A DNA stretch of 64,000 nt from Pseudomonas subflava (GTDB lineage: Bacteria > Pseudomonadota > Gammaproteobacteria > Pseudomonadales > Pseudomonadaceae). The DNA lies in assembly GCF_023823685.1 (NCBI RefSeq), contig NZ_JAMXBF010000009.1:62001-126000 (forward strand), written 5' to 3'. Each line of letters opens with the position of its first letter. The stretch's first letter is position 1. A program made the position numbers and the translations under genes. Shown here piece by piece: positions 17,225-25,698 of this stretch. The notes under the pieces were generated by a model, which worked only from the letters and a program-made list of their open reading frames with translations, did no database searches and had not been told where the DNA came from.

Positions 17225-18115
17225 TCAACCCGATTCCGCGCCGCCCAGCGTGCGGTCGAGGAAATCGCGGATCAGCTCGGCCGCTTCCTCCAGGTGCGTC
17301 TCCAGCAGCCAGTGGCCGCCGTCCTGGAACAGGTGCAGCTCCGCCTCCGGCAGGTCGCGCAGGTAGGCGCGGGCCGAGCCCTCGGGCATGTAGCCGTCGC
17401 GCGGGCCCCAGAGGATCAGCGTCGGCGGCTGGTGCTGGCGCAGGTAGGCCTGATAGTGCGGGAACCAGGCCAGGTTCTCCTTGAGCCCGGCGATCAGGTT
17501 CACCGCGATCTGCTTGCGCTGCCGCGTCATCAGCGCCCAGTGCAGGTGCCACAGGTCCGGCGGGATGCGCGCCGCCACGGGCGGGTCGACATCGTTGAGG
17601 AACTCGTCGCGAAAGCCCTCCAGGCTCACCGCCTCGGCCAGCGTGGCGCGCGCCTCGTCGCTGGGGTGGGCGAAGAATTCCTTCAGCGCGTCGTATTTGG
17701 GCCCCAGCTGGTCCTCGTAGATGTCGCCGTTCTGCAAGATCAGCGCGGTGATGCGCTGCGGCCGGCTGATCGCCAGGCGCAGGCCGATCTGCGAGCCGAA
17801 GTCGTGCAGGTACAGGGCGAAGTGCTCGATGCCCAGCTGGTTGGTGAAGCGCGCGAGGAAATGGGCGTAGCCGTCGAAGTCGTAGCTGAAGTCGTAGGGC
17901 GTGGCCGAGTAGCCGCAGCCGGGAAAGTCCGGCGCCACCAGCCGCCAGCGGTCCGCCAGCAGCGGCATGAGGTTGCGGAATTCGTAGGAGGAGCAGGGGT
18001 AGCCGTGGGGCAGCAACAGCACCGGCGCATCGGCCGGCCCGGCTTCGCGGTAGAAGATGTCGACGCCGTCGAGGTCCAGGCGCAGGTGACGAACACAGGT
18101 GGATGAAGGCGGCAT
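17225..18115 (-). CDS. Alpha/beta hydrolase (epoxide hydrolase/haloalkane dehalogenase-like)
   Basis: A 296-residue alpha/beta hydrolase. The oxyanion motif is HGYPCSSYEF. The nucleophile elbow reads LHDFGSQIG, with aspartate in the nucleophile position as in epoxide hydrolases and haloalkane dehalogenases rather than the serine of esterases. The catalytic histidine is in DGGHWLLETH near the C terminus. The substrate is unknown. It is a single gene upstream of the AraC regulator on the same strand. Confidence 0.85.
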   Translation of the reverse strand: MPPSSTCVRHLRLDLDGVDIFYREAGPADAPVLLLPHGYPCSSYEFRNLMPLLADRWRLVAPDFPGCGYSATPYDFSYDFDGYAHFLARFTNQLGIEHFALYLHDFGSQIGLRLAISRPQRITALILQNGDIYEDQLGPKYDALKEFFAHPSDEARATLAEAVSLEGFRDEFLNDVDPPVAARIPPDLWHLHWALMTRQRKQIAVNLIAGLKENLAWFPHYQAYLRQHQPPTLILWGPRDGYMPEGSARAYLRDLPEAELHLFQDGGHWLLETHLEEAAELIRDFLDRTLGGAESG

Positions 18116-18201
18116 GGGGGCCTCCCGGCAGGCACATGGTCCGCTTATGACCGCGCCAGGCCGCGCCGTGCTTCGTTCACCCGCCGGATGGCCGCCGCTC
18201 G

Positions 18202-18417
18202 TCAGCGTTTGCCGGCGATGTCCTTGATGTAGAGCGCTTCGACCTTCTCACGCGCCCAGGGCGTTTTGCGCAGGAACTTGAGGCTGGAGTCGACGCTGGG
18301 TTCATGGGTGAAGCAGCGGATGGCGATGAGCTGGCCGAGGCGGTCCCAGCCGTGTTTGTCGACCAGGGCCTGGACGATGGCTTTCAGGGTTAGGCCGTGG
18401 AGGGGGTCGTTGCTCAT
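18202..18417 (-). CDS. VF530 family DNA-binding protein
   Basis: A 71-residue protein matching the VF530 (DUF2132) family: [48 protein letters not shown]. Structures of this family suggest nucleic-acid binding, but the role is unknown. I use the ATG at 18417; a TTG lies directly before it. It borders the atypical, AT-rich region to the right. Confidence 0.85.
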   Translation of the reverse strand: MSNDPLHGLTLKAIVQALVDKHGWDRLGQLIAIRCFTHEPSVDSSLKFLRKTPWAREKVEALYIKDIAGKR

Positions 18418-18454
18418 CAAGGCAGCTCGGTGGATCAGGGGCGGGCACTTTAAC

Positions 18455-18500
18455 TCCCCTCTACCGTTTACGGGAGAGGGGCGGGGGGAGAGGGCTTTGG
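18455..18500. repeat. CCCCTCT...AGAGGGG palindromic repeat
   Basis: A hairpin-forming stretch (CTCCCCTCTACCG with CGGGAGAGGGG) followed by a G-rich run. Similar palindromes are scattered in many Pseudomonas intergenic regions. It lies upstream of the VF530 gene. Confidence 0.5.
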
Positions 18501-18535
18501 TTTCGTGCCGCTGCTGATTCTCGCGTTGCTTGAGG

Positions 18536-18780
18536 CTTCAGTTCCGCCCTGCTGGGCGGGTCCCTTTTGGCAGTCGCCCCAAAAGGAACCAAAAGGTCTT
18601 GCCCCCGACATCCGGGTCTCGCTGCGCTCGACTTCCCTCACTCCATCATTGCTCTAGGGGCACGCGACGAAGGGCCATCCCTGGCCCATCGTCGCTCTCG
18701 CGGCATCCATGCCGCTCAACCCCTTCCACAACGATTCCGTTCGGCGTCCTGAAGGGGGCACTCGCTGCTTGTAGGCATAA
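18536..18780. repeat. Pseudomonas-type intergenic repeat element (CCAAAAGGTCTTGCC family)
   Basis: This gap holds the known style of Pseudomonas repeat that begins with a CCGCCC...GGGCGGG hairpin. It continues with CCCTTTTGG...CCAAAAGG and then AACCAAAAGGTCTTGCC and GACATCCGGGTCTCG. I recognise it from memory as a dispersed element. It carries no credible gene and ends where the sequence turns AT-rich, right next to the RloC-like gene. Confidence 0.65.
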
Positions 18781-18816
18781 AGAAGCTTCGCAATAGATAT
18801 CTATCCGAAAATAGAA

Positions 18817-21183
18817 TTAATCAATGTCTTGTGTGCTTTCCATAAGAGCGGAATATTGATCTGGATCTTTGCGCTTTATTGTTTCTAAGACAAATTTTGC
18901 TAGGTTCGGTATTTCTGGAATTTCTATCGGATTGGTGCTTCTGTCGAAAATTTCCTCAAGGTGAGACAGCTCATTGTTTATTCTGTTTGTTATATCTGTG
19001 TGTAAGGTGTCTCCACCAAAGAAAAGAAGCAGCTTTTCATCGTTTGATTTGTTGTTGGGGTATTTGTAATAGAGGTATGCCTCAAGAAATTTCCGTAGAT
19101 TATTCCCGAAATTATAGATCGTTTCGTGGTTATCGTTGTCTGCCAGAGATATTGTTGCGCATTTGTGTATTTGGCTGAATAGATAATTGAATTCCGTTAC
19201 GAATTTCCTTAGGTAGCTGGGCATTAATTTAATTTGGCTGGAATTGTGGTGTCGCTCCAGTATGAAGTATTGGTTGTCTTTTGCTGGCTTGGATAGCCTC
19301 TTTAGGTATTTTAAAAAATCTAAGTTATGTGTGGAAATGAATAGCTGGTTGTATCTGTAGGATACCGTGGAGGTGGTTGGATTATTGATTGGTTTGGTTA
19401 ATGTGCTTTCAATAAGGCTGAAAACAAAATAAATATGGTTGCTGTCTAGGCTAGATATTGGGTCATCGATCCATATTATAGGGTCTCTACCTAGGGTGTT
19501 AATGTCCTCAAGCTTGGCAATGAAATAGCAGAATGCTAGCAGGCTGCATTCGCCTTCGCTCAGATTGTATGCGGGTTCTCCATTTCGTATGACATGGAAA
19601 GTGGTTGACTTTGAATCACTCGCTTCTAGTGCTAGTAATTGAAGAGTGCTATGACTGAAGTGGTTTCGAAGGTAGTGATTGACACGATCAGCACCCTTGC
19701 TTTCATCTTTTAGTTGATTTCGGAGGTCAGATATTTCCGAAATGCTTTTGGAGATTGAATTCTCAATCTGATTTAGGAGTGCTTTGCTTGTTTGTAGTGA
19801 ATCTGACAAGTATTCAATTTCTTTGATTCTTTTTTCGTAATCAATATCTTCTAAGAATTTGATGACCTCACTCAGGCGTAGCTTCTTTCTTGCATCGTCT
19901 TGCTCGGATTCTAGAGTAAATATTTTGTTGTTGTGCGTTTTAATTATATCTTCAATTTCTATAAGGCGAGCTGTAATGCTGTGCTCTCGTGTTGTCTGGG
20001 GAAGCTGGATTGCCTGGTAGATGTTGTCCTTTCTTGTAGTTAGATATGATGTTAATTCGTCTAGATCTTCTATATAAAGGTCTATGTCGTTTCGTAGTTG
20101 TTCTTGGAGGTGTTGGTATCTGTTCTGGAGGTGGGCGTAAAGATTGATCTTATCGGGGATATTTATTGAGGATATTTTTTGCTTTTCGGCTTCGATGCCT
20201 TGGATAAGCCTGTCTAGAAGGCTTCGTAAGTCTTCTGACTCTTTGTTGAAGTGATTATGGAGTTTCTTCCATATGTTTTCAGTCAAGGATGATCCGCAAA
20301 ATTGACAATCATCTTTATTTTCGTGGTGCGAGAGACCGATTCTTACCCATTCTTCAATTGTAGGGTCATCTAGAAGGTGTTGTAGCGTATGTGTGGGGCG
20401 TATTTCTCTCGAGATCAAATCTCTTGTCGCAGCTCGCAGGGGGAGTAGCTTTTGATCAAATACAATTTTTTCTTGAATTTGATCTCTTGCCTCCTCGGAA
20501 AGAAGGAGGGTCAGTTCTTGCGTGGTTTGTATGTCGAGCTTCTTTGCGTCTGTAATTGATATGTTCGAAATGTCAGACTTTATTGAGCTTATGTTGTAGT
20601 TTATTTTTTTATAGAGAGGATTCTGCTTTATGTCTGTGCTTGCTTTTGTGCGGAGTTTTTCGTCTAAGTCCTTCTGTTTTAACTTTAGCTTGTCTTCAGA
20701 GTTTCTCTGGTCCGCTATCTTTTTGTGGTGATCCCAATATAGGCCCTGTTTTGTTGTGGTTGAACCTAGGCGTTCTTCTATTTCCTCGATTTTATTTTCG
20801 ATCTCGACGTTCTTTTCGCCAAGTATGGCAAAGGGATTTATCACTCCATCGTTGTTTGTTAACCATTTCAGGTTCTCCTCTATAAAGTCTCTATTATATA
20901 CTCTGACTGTGTATGGGCAGTTGGCTAGATTGCTGTCGTTTATAAGGCCTGGCGATGTATGTGTGATTTCGTAAGAGGCAGGTTGATGTCGTTCATGCTT
21001 TGTTTTTGTTTCTAGACTTCTAAATATTCTAGAAATAGTAGTCTTGCCAGAGTAATTCCGCCCGTAAATAATATTTAGCTTTTTAAAGGTTGCAATGTTA
21101 TTCCCTTTGTCTCTGACAGTTTTATCCCATTCGAAGTCAGTAAATACAGCGAGATTTTTTATTTTGCTTATTTTTGTGAGCAT
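18817..21183 (-). CDS. RloC/PrrC-like AAA ATPase, candidate zinc-hook anticodon nuclease (defence)
   Basis: A 788-residue protein in markedly AT-rich DNA. The ATPase is split, as in Rad50/SMC: Walker A GRNYSGKT at 41-48, signature LSEGE at 541-545, Walker B WIDDPISSLD around 571-580, and the switch histidine in STHNLDF at 619. Between the halves is a long coiled coil with a CQFC motif (Cys293, Cys296) that could form a zinc hook. After the ATPase, R697-x3-E701 (LRKFLEAYL) and a later histidine (NNELSH, 741) match the order of the catalytic Arg-Glu-His triad of PrrC and RloC, tRNases that cut the anticodon loop during phage infection. The family (AAA_13) is clear; nuclease activity is inferred. 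No restriction genes are adjacent. Confidence 0.75.
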   Translation of the reverse strand: MLTKISKIKNLAVFTDFEWDKTVRDKGNNIATFKKLNIIYGRNYSGKTTISRIFRSLETKTKHERHQPASYEITHTSPGLINDSNLANCPYTVRVYNRDFIEENLKWLTNNDGVINPFAILGEKNVEIENKIEEIEERLGSTTTKQGLYWDHHKKIADQRNSEDKLKLKQKDLDEKLRTKASTDIKQNPLYKKINYNISSIKSDISNISITDAKKLDIQTTQELTLLLSEEARDQIQEKIVFDQKLLPLRAATRDLISREIRPTHTLQHLLDDPTIEEWVRIGLSHHENKDDCQFCGSSLTENIWKKLHNHFNKESEDLRSLLDRLIQGIEAEKQKISSINIPDKINLYAHLQNRYQHLQEQLRNDIDLYIEDLDELTSYLTTRKDNIYQAIQLPQTTREHSITARLIEIEDIIKTHNNKIFTLESEQDDARKKLRLSEVIKFLEDIDYEKRIKEIEYLSDSLQTSKALLNQIENSISKSISEISDLRNQLKDESKGADRVNHYLRNHFSHSTLQLLALEASDSKSTTFHVIRNGEPAYNLSEGECSLLAFCYFIAKLEDINTLGRDPIIWIDDPISSLDSNHIYFVFSLIESTLTKPINNPTTSTVSYRYNQLFISTHNLDFLKYLKRLSKPAKDNQYFILERHHNSSQIKLMPSYLRKFVTEFNYLFSQIHKCATISLADNDNHETIYNFGNNLRKFLEAYLYYKYPNNKSNDEKLLLFFGGDTLHTDITNRINNELSHLEEIFDRSTNPIEIPEIPNLAKFVLETIKRKDPDQYSALMESTQDID

Positions 21184-21480
21184 TTGAGATCCGTTAAATG
21201 CTGATGAGTTTTATGTGCTGGTCCATCTTTCTAGATAGTTGCGTTGCCTTGAAGTTAGCTAATGTGAACCGCGTCACGCAAGCTGCCCTTTCAGTCAGTG
21301 CGTGAATTTCTCTCTTGCCGCTTCGCTGTCATTTCGACCTTTGTTCATGTCCTATCGACAGCGGTTCGCTGTTGTCATGGCGACTTCTCTGTTTCCCAAC
21401 TGACTGAAAATTAAGATAAAAATACCTGGCACGAAAGCTGAGTAACTCCAGGCGCAACGCCTACATAACGGAGAACTCAG
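21184..21480. other. Intergenic transition region
   Basis: This 297-base gap moves from AT-rich back to GC-rich DNA between the RloC-like gene and the glycine-zipper gene. It holds an imperfect dyad (GACAGCG...CGCTGTTGTC near 21357-21376) and an AT-rich patch (AAAATTAAGATAAAAAT near 21406-21423) that may include the promoter of the next gene. No gene, tRNA or clear attachment repeat was found. Confidence 0.4.
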
Positions 21481-21828
21481 ATGAATCGCTTTGCCTTGCT
21501 TGCTTTCACTACCGGCCTGTTGGTCATGCAATCCGTTCAGGCCGCCGAGGTGGTGGCGGAACAGGAAGAGAACTCGGTCGGCACCGGTTTTGGTGGGCTG
21601 ACCGGGTTGATGGTCGGTGCCGCTGCCGGCGGGCCGATTGGGGCTGTGGTCGGCGCGGCGGTGGGTGGCTGGGGTGGGGCGCAGGTGCAGCGCGCCAGTG
21701 GCCAGACCGGTACTGCCTACATCGTGCGCGACGAAGCGGGCGAGGAGCGCTGGATTCGCTCGCCGCATCACCGCTTCGAGCGTGGTCAGCGCGTGGACCT
21801 GCGCGACGGTCGTCTCTATCCCCACTGA
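21481..21828 (+). CDS. Glycine-zipper envelope protein
   Basis: A 115-residue protein with a Sec signal peptide (cleavage after VQAA) and a glycine-zipper segment of repeated small residues (GGLTGLMVGAAAGGPIGAVVG) that would form a membrane hairpin, followed by a basic soluble tail (WIRSPHHRFERGQRVDLRDG). Such proteins sit in the inner or outer membrane; no precise role is known. GGAG lies before the ATG. It is followed by an SDR gene on the same strand after 65 bases. Confidence 0.75.
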   Translation: MNRFALLAFTTGLLVMQSVQAAEVVAEQEENSVGTGFGGLTGLMVGAAAGGPIGAVVGAAVGGWGGAQVQRASGQTGTAYIVRDEAGEERWIRSPHHRFERGQRVDLRDGRLYPH

Positions 21829-21893
21829 TTCCTTATTGCCGCCCCGGCTCGGCCTGGGACGCGATTCCTTCTTCCTTCTACATCGAGGTAGTC

Positions 21894-22637
21894 ATGAACA
21901 ACGAATTCGAACAACGCATGGCGGTGGTCACCGGCGCCAGTTCCGGTATCGGTCTGGCCGTGAGCGAGCTGCTGCTGCAGCGCGGCGCGCGGGTGCTGGC
22001 GATGTCGCGCAGCCTGGGTGGGTTGGGGGCGCTGCTGGAGCGCTATCCCGAGCAACTGTTCTGGTACGAGGGCGACGTGACCCGCGAGGCGTCGCTACAG
22101 GGCCTGGCCGAGCGCGCCGCCGAGCTGGGTGAGGTGCATTACCTGGTGCCCAACGCGGGCATCGCCAAGCTGGCGCCGGGCAGCGATCTGCAGGCGTTCG
22201 ACGAGCAGTGGCGCATCAATGGCGCCGGTGCGGTGAACACCTTCTACGCGCTGAAGGCGCAGCTGGCCCAGCCGGCGTCGGTAGTGTTCATCAGCACCTT
22301 CCTGCGCCACCTGGGCTTCGTCGGCCTCGGTGCGTACATCGCCACCAAGGCGGCGCTGTCGAGCCTGGTGCGCAGCCTGGCGCTGGAGCATGCGAACGAG
22401 GGCCTGCGCCTGAATCTGGTGTCGCCGGGGCCGACCGCCACACCGATCTGGAACAGCCTGGGCCTGCCGGACGATGCGCTGGCTAGCGTCGCCGGCGAGG
22501 TGAACGCACGGCTGGTGGACAACGAATTCCTCAGCTCCGAGGCGGTGGCCGAGGTGGTGCTGTTCCAGCTGTCCCAGGGCGCCCGCGGCGTGTACGGCCA
22601 GGACTGGGTGGTGGACAAGGGCTACACCCTGCGCTGA
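21894..22637 (+). CDS. Short-chain dehydrogenase/reductase (SDR)
   Basis: A 247-residue classical SDR. It has the nucleotide-binding motif TGASSGIG at 14-21, the NAG motif (VPNAGIA), the catalytic serine in VFISTFL, and the YIATK catalytic tyrosine-lysine pair. The family oxidises or reduces alcohol/ketone groups with NAD(P); the substrate is unknown. SDRs with this layout often resemble FabG or sugar dehydrogenases, but nothing here decides between them. Confidence 0.88.
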   Translation: MNNEFEQRMAVVTGASSGIGLAVSELLLQRGARVLAMSRSLGGLGALLERYPEQLFWYEGDVTREASLQGLAERAAELGEVHYLVPNAGIAKLAPGSDLQAFDEQWRINGAGAVNTFYALKAQLAQPASVVFISTFLRHLGFVGLGAYIATKAALSSLVRSLALEHANEGLRLNLVSPGPTATPIWNSLGLPDDALASVAGEVNARLVDNEFLSSEAVAEVVLFQLSQGARGVYGQDWVVDKGYTLR

Positions 22638-22674
22638 GCCGGCGCTGCACCACGCTGAAGTGGCGTGCGGACGA

Positions 22675-22938
22675 TCAGTTCTCGATGGCGAGGGTGCGGG
22701 AGCGCTCGCTCTTCTCGTCGTCGATCTGCACGTCCATCGTGCCCTTGTGCACGCTGATGGCGGTGACGAGGCCGCTGCGGTATTCGCCGGCGCCGTAGTC
22801 GTAGAAGCGGATGGTCGCGCCGGTTCTGATCAGGGTGCCCTGGTCGATGTCGACGTTGGCGCCGGTATCCAGGTCCTTGCCTTCCCAGGCGCTGGCCGGG
22901 CCGCTCAGTAGCAGGATCGTCAGCAGTGCTGTGCGCAT
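22675..22938 (-). CDS. Small secreted protein, DUF5334-like
   Basis: An 87-residue protein with a signal peptide (LLLSGPASA) and a mature part with WEGKDLDTGANVDI and GATIRFYDYGAGEY, which recall the DUF5334 family. No function is known. The ATG at 22938 has GAGGAAC upstream, so I prefer it to an earlier in-frame start. It lies downstream of the cold-shock gene, separated from it by a terminator. Confidence 0.7.
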   Translation of the reverse strand: MRTALLTILLLSGPASAWEGKDLDTGANVDIDQGTLIRTGATIRFYDYGAGEYRSGLVTAISVHKGTMDVQIDDEKSERSRTLAIEN

Positions 22939-22961
22939 CGGGTGTTCCTCGGCGAAGGGCA

Positions 22962-22990
22962 AAAAAAAGCCCCGCATGGGCGGGGCTCTT
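22962..22990 (-). terminator. Rho-independent terminator of the cold-shock gene
   Basis: On the minus strand AGCCCCGCCCATGCGGGGCT forms a strong stem followed by eight T residues, 15 bases after the stop codon of the cold-shock gene. Confidence 0.85.
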
Positions 22991-23004
22991 CGGTGCGGGG
23001 ATCG

Positions 23005-23214
23005 TTAGATCACCTGAACCTGTTCGGCTTGCGGGCCTTTCTGGCCTTGGGCTACGACGAAGGAAACGCGCTGGCCTTCATCGAGCGACTTGAAGCCGCT
23101 GCCTTCGATCTGGCGGAAGTGGACGAACAGGTCCGCGCCGGATTCGGGAGTGATGAAGCCAAAGCCTTTCTCGGCGTTGAACCATTTGACGGTACCGGTT
23201 TCACGGTTGGCCAT
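23005..23214 (-). CDS. Cold-shock protein (CspA family)
   Basis: A 69-residue cold-shock domain protein with both RNA-binding motifs, KGFGFI (RNP1) and LFVHF (RNP2), and the family start [11 protein letters not shown]. It binds single-stranded RNA/DNA as an RNA chaperone in the cytoplasm. Upstream (23215-23480) is a long non-coding stretch that could hold a structured 5' leader, as is common for cold-shock genes; no specific element could be identified by eye. Confidence 0.95.
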   Translation of the reverse strand: MANRETGTVKWFNAEKGFGFITPESGADLFVHFRQIEGSGFKSLDEGQRVSFVVAQGQKGPQAEQVQVI

Positions 23215-23488
23215 GATGTAAATCTCCAGGAGTAAAGGATCGGCCAGACGGGAGCCTGGTCGACTGAATGCGAAGTGAAGAGGGGTGCCGAGGAGATGGA
23301 GATCAGAGACAGAACATCAAGACGGTGCCGCTAGACTGGCAGGCAGTGGGCGGAGCATACAGGGTTTCGCCTGATTGACCAGCTCTATCTGAATATGTGA
23401 CGTGATTGGTGACAGCCGGTCGAATAAGCCGGTGGCCCGGGATCGAGTCTGTATAGTGAGGCCTCATCCACGCGCAAGGAGCCTCGTC

Positions 23489-23710
23489 ATGCATGACCCG
23501 ATCAACAATCAACTGCGGTCGGCACTCGACGAGCAGATCGAGGCGTTTCTGACCAAGGGCGGCGAGATCACCGAGGTCGCGATCGGGACTTCCGGCATCT
23601 CCGCCGACCACAAGAAGGCCCACTGGTCCAAGTCCCAGGCGAAGAAGGCGGACGCCAAGGCCCCGCGCGCCGAGGCTGTGGCGGAGGCCGATCCGGCGCT
23701 GCCGGGCTGA
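23489..23710 (+). CDS. Hypothetical small charged protein
   Basis: A 73-residue protein with no signal peptide: a helical N-terminal part (QLRSALDEQIEAFLTKGGEI), then SGISADHKKAHWSK and an Ala/Lys/Glu-rich tail. I do not recognise a characterised family. An AAGGAG eight bases before the ATG supports translation, and the coding frame has typical high third-position GC. Confidence 0.6.
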   Translation: MHDPINNQLRSALDEQIEAFLTKGGEITEVAIGTSGISADHKKAHWSKSQAKKADAKAPRAEAVAEADPALPG

Positions 23711-23729
23711 ACCCCTCGCGCGCCGCGCT

Positions 23730-24293
23730 TCAGTTCAGGCGGTAGCGCTTCAGCTCCGCCGGGGTGAGCACCTTCATGCGGTGCGGCTCGATGGCCTGCA
23801 TGTCGGCGGCCAGCGCGGGCGCCACGCCCATGTCGCGGAAGTAGCCGCTGGCGTTGTTGGGCATGCCGGCGCGGCTGGCCTGGGCGGATTCGCCGGCCGG
23901 GAAGTGCGGCCGGTGCAGGCCGACATGGCCGCGGACCATCTTCTTGCGCCCGGCGGCGAGAAGGTAGATGCAGCTGCCCTGGCACACGCCCTTGGACGGC
24001 ACCAGCGTCTCGAACCCGGTTTCGCGCAGCAGGCGCCCCATGCGCATGGCTTCGGCCGCGCTGCCGCCGATGCTGTCGAGCAGGACGATCTTGCGGGCGA
24101 ACTTGCCGGGGTGCGCCTGCAGCCCCTTGAGCAGCGCCTCGTAGTCGCCGGGAGAAATCTCTTCCGAGACCTTGGCGATCAGCATGCGGCCGAGGTTCTT
24201 CTGCTGCGCGGCCTCGATCTCGACCTTGGCGAGAGCGGGGCCGGCGCAGAGCGTGGCGAACAGCAGGAGGGCGGTGCGAAGGGTACGGCTCAT
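23730..24293 (-). CDS. Periplasmic ClpP-like (COG3904-type) protein
   Basis: A 187-residue protein with a signal peptide (cleavage after PALA) and a crotonase/ClpP-like fold suggested by VLLDSIGGSAAEAMRMG, GVCQGSCIYLLAAG and GHVGLHRPHF. This is the pattern of COG3904, predicted periplasmic ClpP-like proteins, in which the Ser of QGSCIY sits at the ClpP nucleophile position. Whether it is an active protease is unknown. Confidence 0.7.
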   Translation of the reverse strand: MSRTLRTALLLFATLCAGPALAKVEIEAAQQKNLGRMLIAKVSEEISPGDYEALLKGLQAHPGKFARKIVLLDSIGGSAAEAMRMGRLLRETGFETLVPSKGVCQGSCIYLLAAGRKKMVRGHVGLHRPHFPAGESAQASRAGMPNNASGYFRDMGVAPALAADMQAIEPHRMKVLTPAELKRYRLN

Positions 24294-24351
24294 GGGACTG
24301 CGGATTTCCAGCTACGACTGGGCGCAGAAGATACCCGCAGCCACGGCCCGG

Positions 24352-25539
24352 TCAAGTGCGCCGCTGCACGCGCCAGGCGCAGGCGAACAACGCCAGGCCG
24401 AGCAGGGCGGTGACGGCGCCGATATAGCCGGTGACGGTCCAGCCCATGCCGGCGCTGATGGCCAGGCCGCCGAGCCAGGGGCCGAGGGCGTTGGCCAGGT
24501 TGAACGCGGCATGGTTGGACGCCGCCGCGAGGGTCTGCGCGCCGGTGGCGATGTCCATCAGGTGCGTCTGCAGCGCCGGGCCCAGGGCGATCATGGTGCC
24601 CAGGGCGAAGGTCACCAGCAGCATGCTCGCCAGGTGCTGCGCGGCCAGCGGGAAGAGCAGCAGCACCAGGGCGCTCCAGGCCAGGATCCAGGCCACCGCG
24701 GCGAAGCGCAGGCGGTCGAACAGCCAGCCGCCGGTCATGTTGCCGAGGATGCCGCCGGCGCCGAACACGGCCAGGGTCACGGGAATCCACCCCGGCTGCG
24801 CGCCGGTGACTTCCAGCAGGGTTGGCGCCACGTAGCTGAACACGCAGAACATGCCGGCGAAACCGATGGAGCCGATGGCCATCGCCAGCCAGATGGGCGC
24901 GCGGTTGAAGGCCTTCAGCTCGCCGATCGGGCTGCTGCGCTCCTCGTTGCGGTCCAGCGGCAGGAACAGCGCGACCATGACGATGGTGACCAGGGCGATC
25001 AGCCCCACCAGCGCGAAGGCGTAGCGCCAGCTCAGGTGCTGGCCGAGCCAGGTGGCCAGCGGGTTGCCGATGAGGATGGCGATGGTCAGCCCGGCCAGCA
25101 CCCGGCTCACCGCCTTGGCGCGCTTGTGCAGCGGCGCCATCGAGGCGGCCACCAGCATGGCGACGCCGAAATAGGCGCCGTGCGGCAGGCCGGCGACGAA
25201 GCGGAACAGCATCAGCGAGCCGTAGTCCGGCGCCAGGGCGCTGGCGAAGTTGCCTAGGGCGAAGCAGCCCATCAGCAGGAGCAGCAGGTGCCGGCGGAAC
25301 AGCCGTGCGCCAAGCAGGGCGAGCACCGGCGCGCCGACCACCACGCCCAGCGCGTAGGCGCTGATCACGTGGCCGACCTGGGGTTCGCTCACGCCCAGGT
25401 CACGCGCGACCTCGGGCATCAGCCCCATGATGGAGAACTCGCCAGTGCCAATGGCGAAGCCGCCAAGAGCCAGGGCCAGTTCGATCAGCAAGACGGCGCC
25501 GCGCGACAGCGGCGCGGCGTGTGGGGAAGCGAGGGACAT
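24352..25539 (-). CDS. MFS transporter (DHA1, AraJ-like)
   Basis: A 395-residue inner-membrane protein with about 12 helices. The N-terminal GEFSIMGLMPEVARDLGVSE, the LGARLFRRHLLL loop between helices 2 and 3, and FRFVAGLPHGAYFG place it in the DHA1 group of the major facilitator superfamily, close to AraJ/YdhP-type exporters. It probably pumps out small molecules using the proton gradient; the substrate is unknown. Confidence 0.88.
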   Translation of the reverse strand: MSLASPHAAPLSRGAVLLIELALALGGFAIGTGEFSIMGLMPEVARDLGVSEPQVGHVISAYALGVVVGAPVLALLGARLFRRHLLLLLMGCFALGNFASALAPDYGSLMLFRFVAGLPHGAYFGVAMLVAASMAPLHKRAKAVSRVLAGLTIAILIGNPLATWLGQHLSWRYAFALVGLIALVTIVMVALFLPLDRNEERSSPIGELKAFNRAPIWLAMAIGSIGFAGMFCVFSYVAPTLLEVTGAQPGWIPVTLAVFGAGGILGNMTGGWLFDRLRFAAVAWILAWSALVLLLFPLAAQHLASMLLVTFALGTMIALGPALQTHLMDIATGAQTLAAASNHAAFNLANALGPWLGGLAISAGMGWTVTGYIGAVTALLGLALFACAWRVQRRT

Positions 25540-25649
25540 GGAAAGGACTGCCGGCGGGAGAAAAACGCCGGCGATTATACGTCAGCGGCTCTGGCACGGG
25601 CATTACGCCGCAGCCAGTTCCGCGCGGTTGACGTTCCGCGCGGGTGGTT

Positions 25650-25670
25650 GGTGCGCACGGCGCACCCTAC
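25650..25670 (-). repeat. GTAGGGTGCGCC-type REP palindrome
   Basis: A single copy, reading GTAGGGTGCGCCGTGCGCACC on the minus strand, between the MFS gene and the GST gene. Confidence 0.7.
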
Positions 25671-25698
25671 CGCTGGGACGCCATGCGCACCGTGGACC

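Noticed and set aside
18817..21183. The AT-rich gene as part of a prophage or integrative element
   Set aside because: There is no integrase, phage gene, tRNA or flanking direct repeat within reach; the foreign segment appears to be a single gene.
21357..21376. The GACAGCG...CGCTGTTGTC dyad as an attachment site or terminator
   Set aside because: No partner copy was found on the other side of the island and no T-tract follows; it may be chance.
23215..23480. A cold-shock thermosensor leader in front of the cold-shock gene
   Set aside because: A long leader is plausible, but no cold-box or other conserved element could be seen, so it is not listed as a feature.
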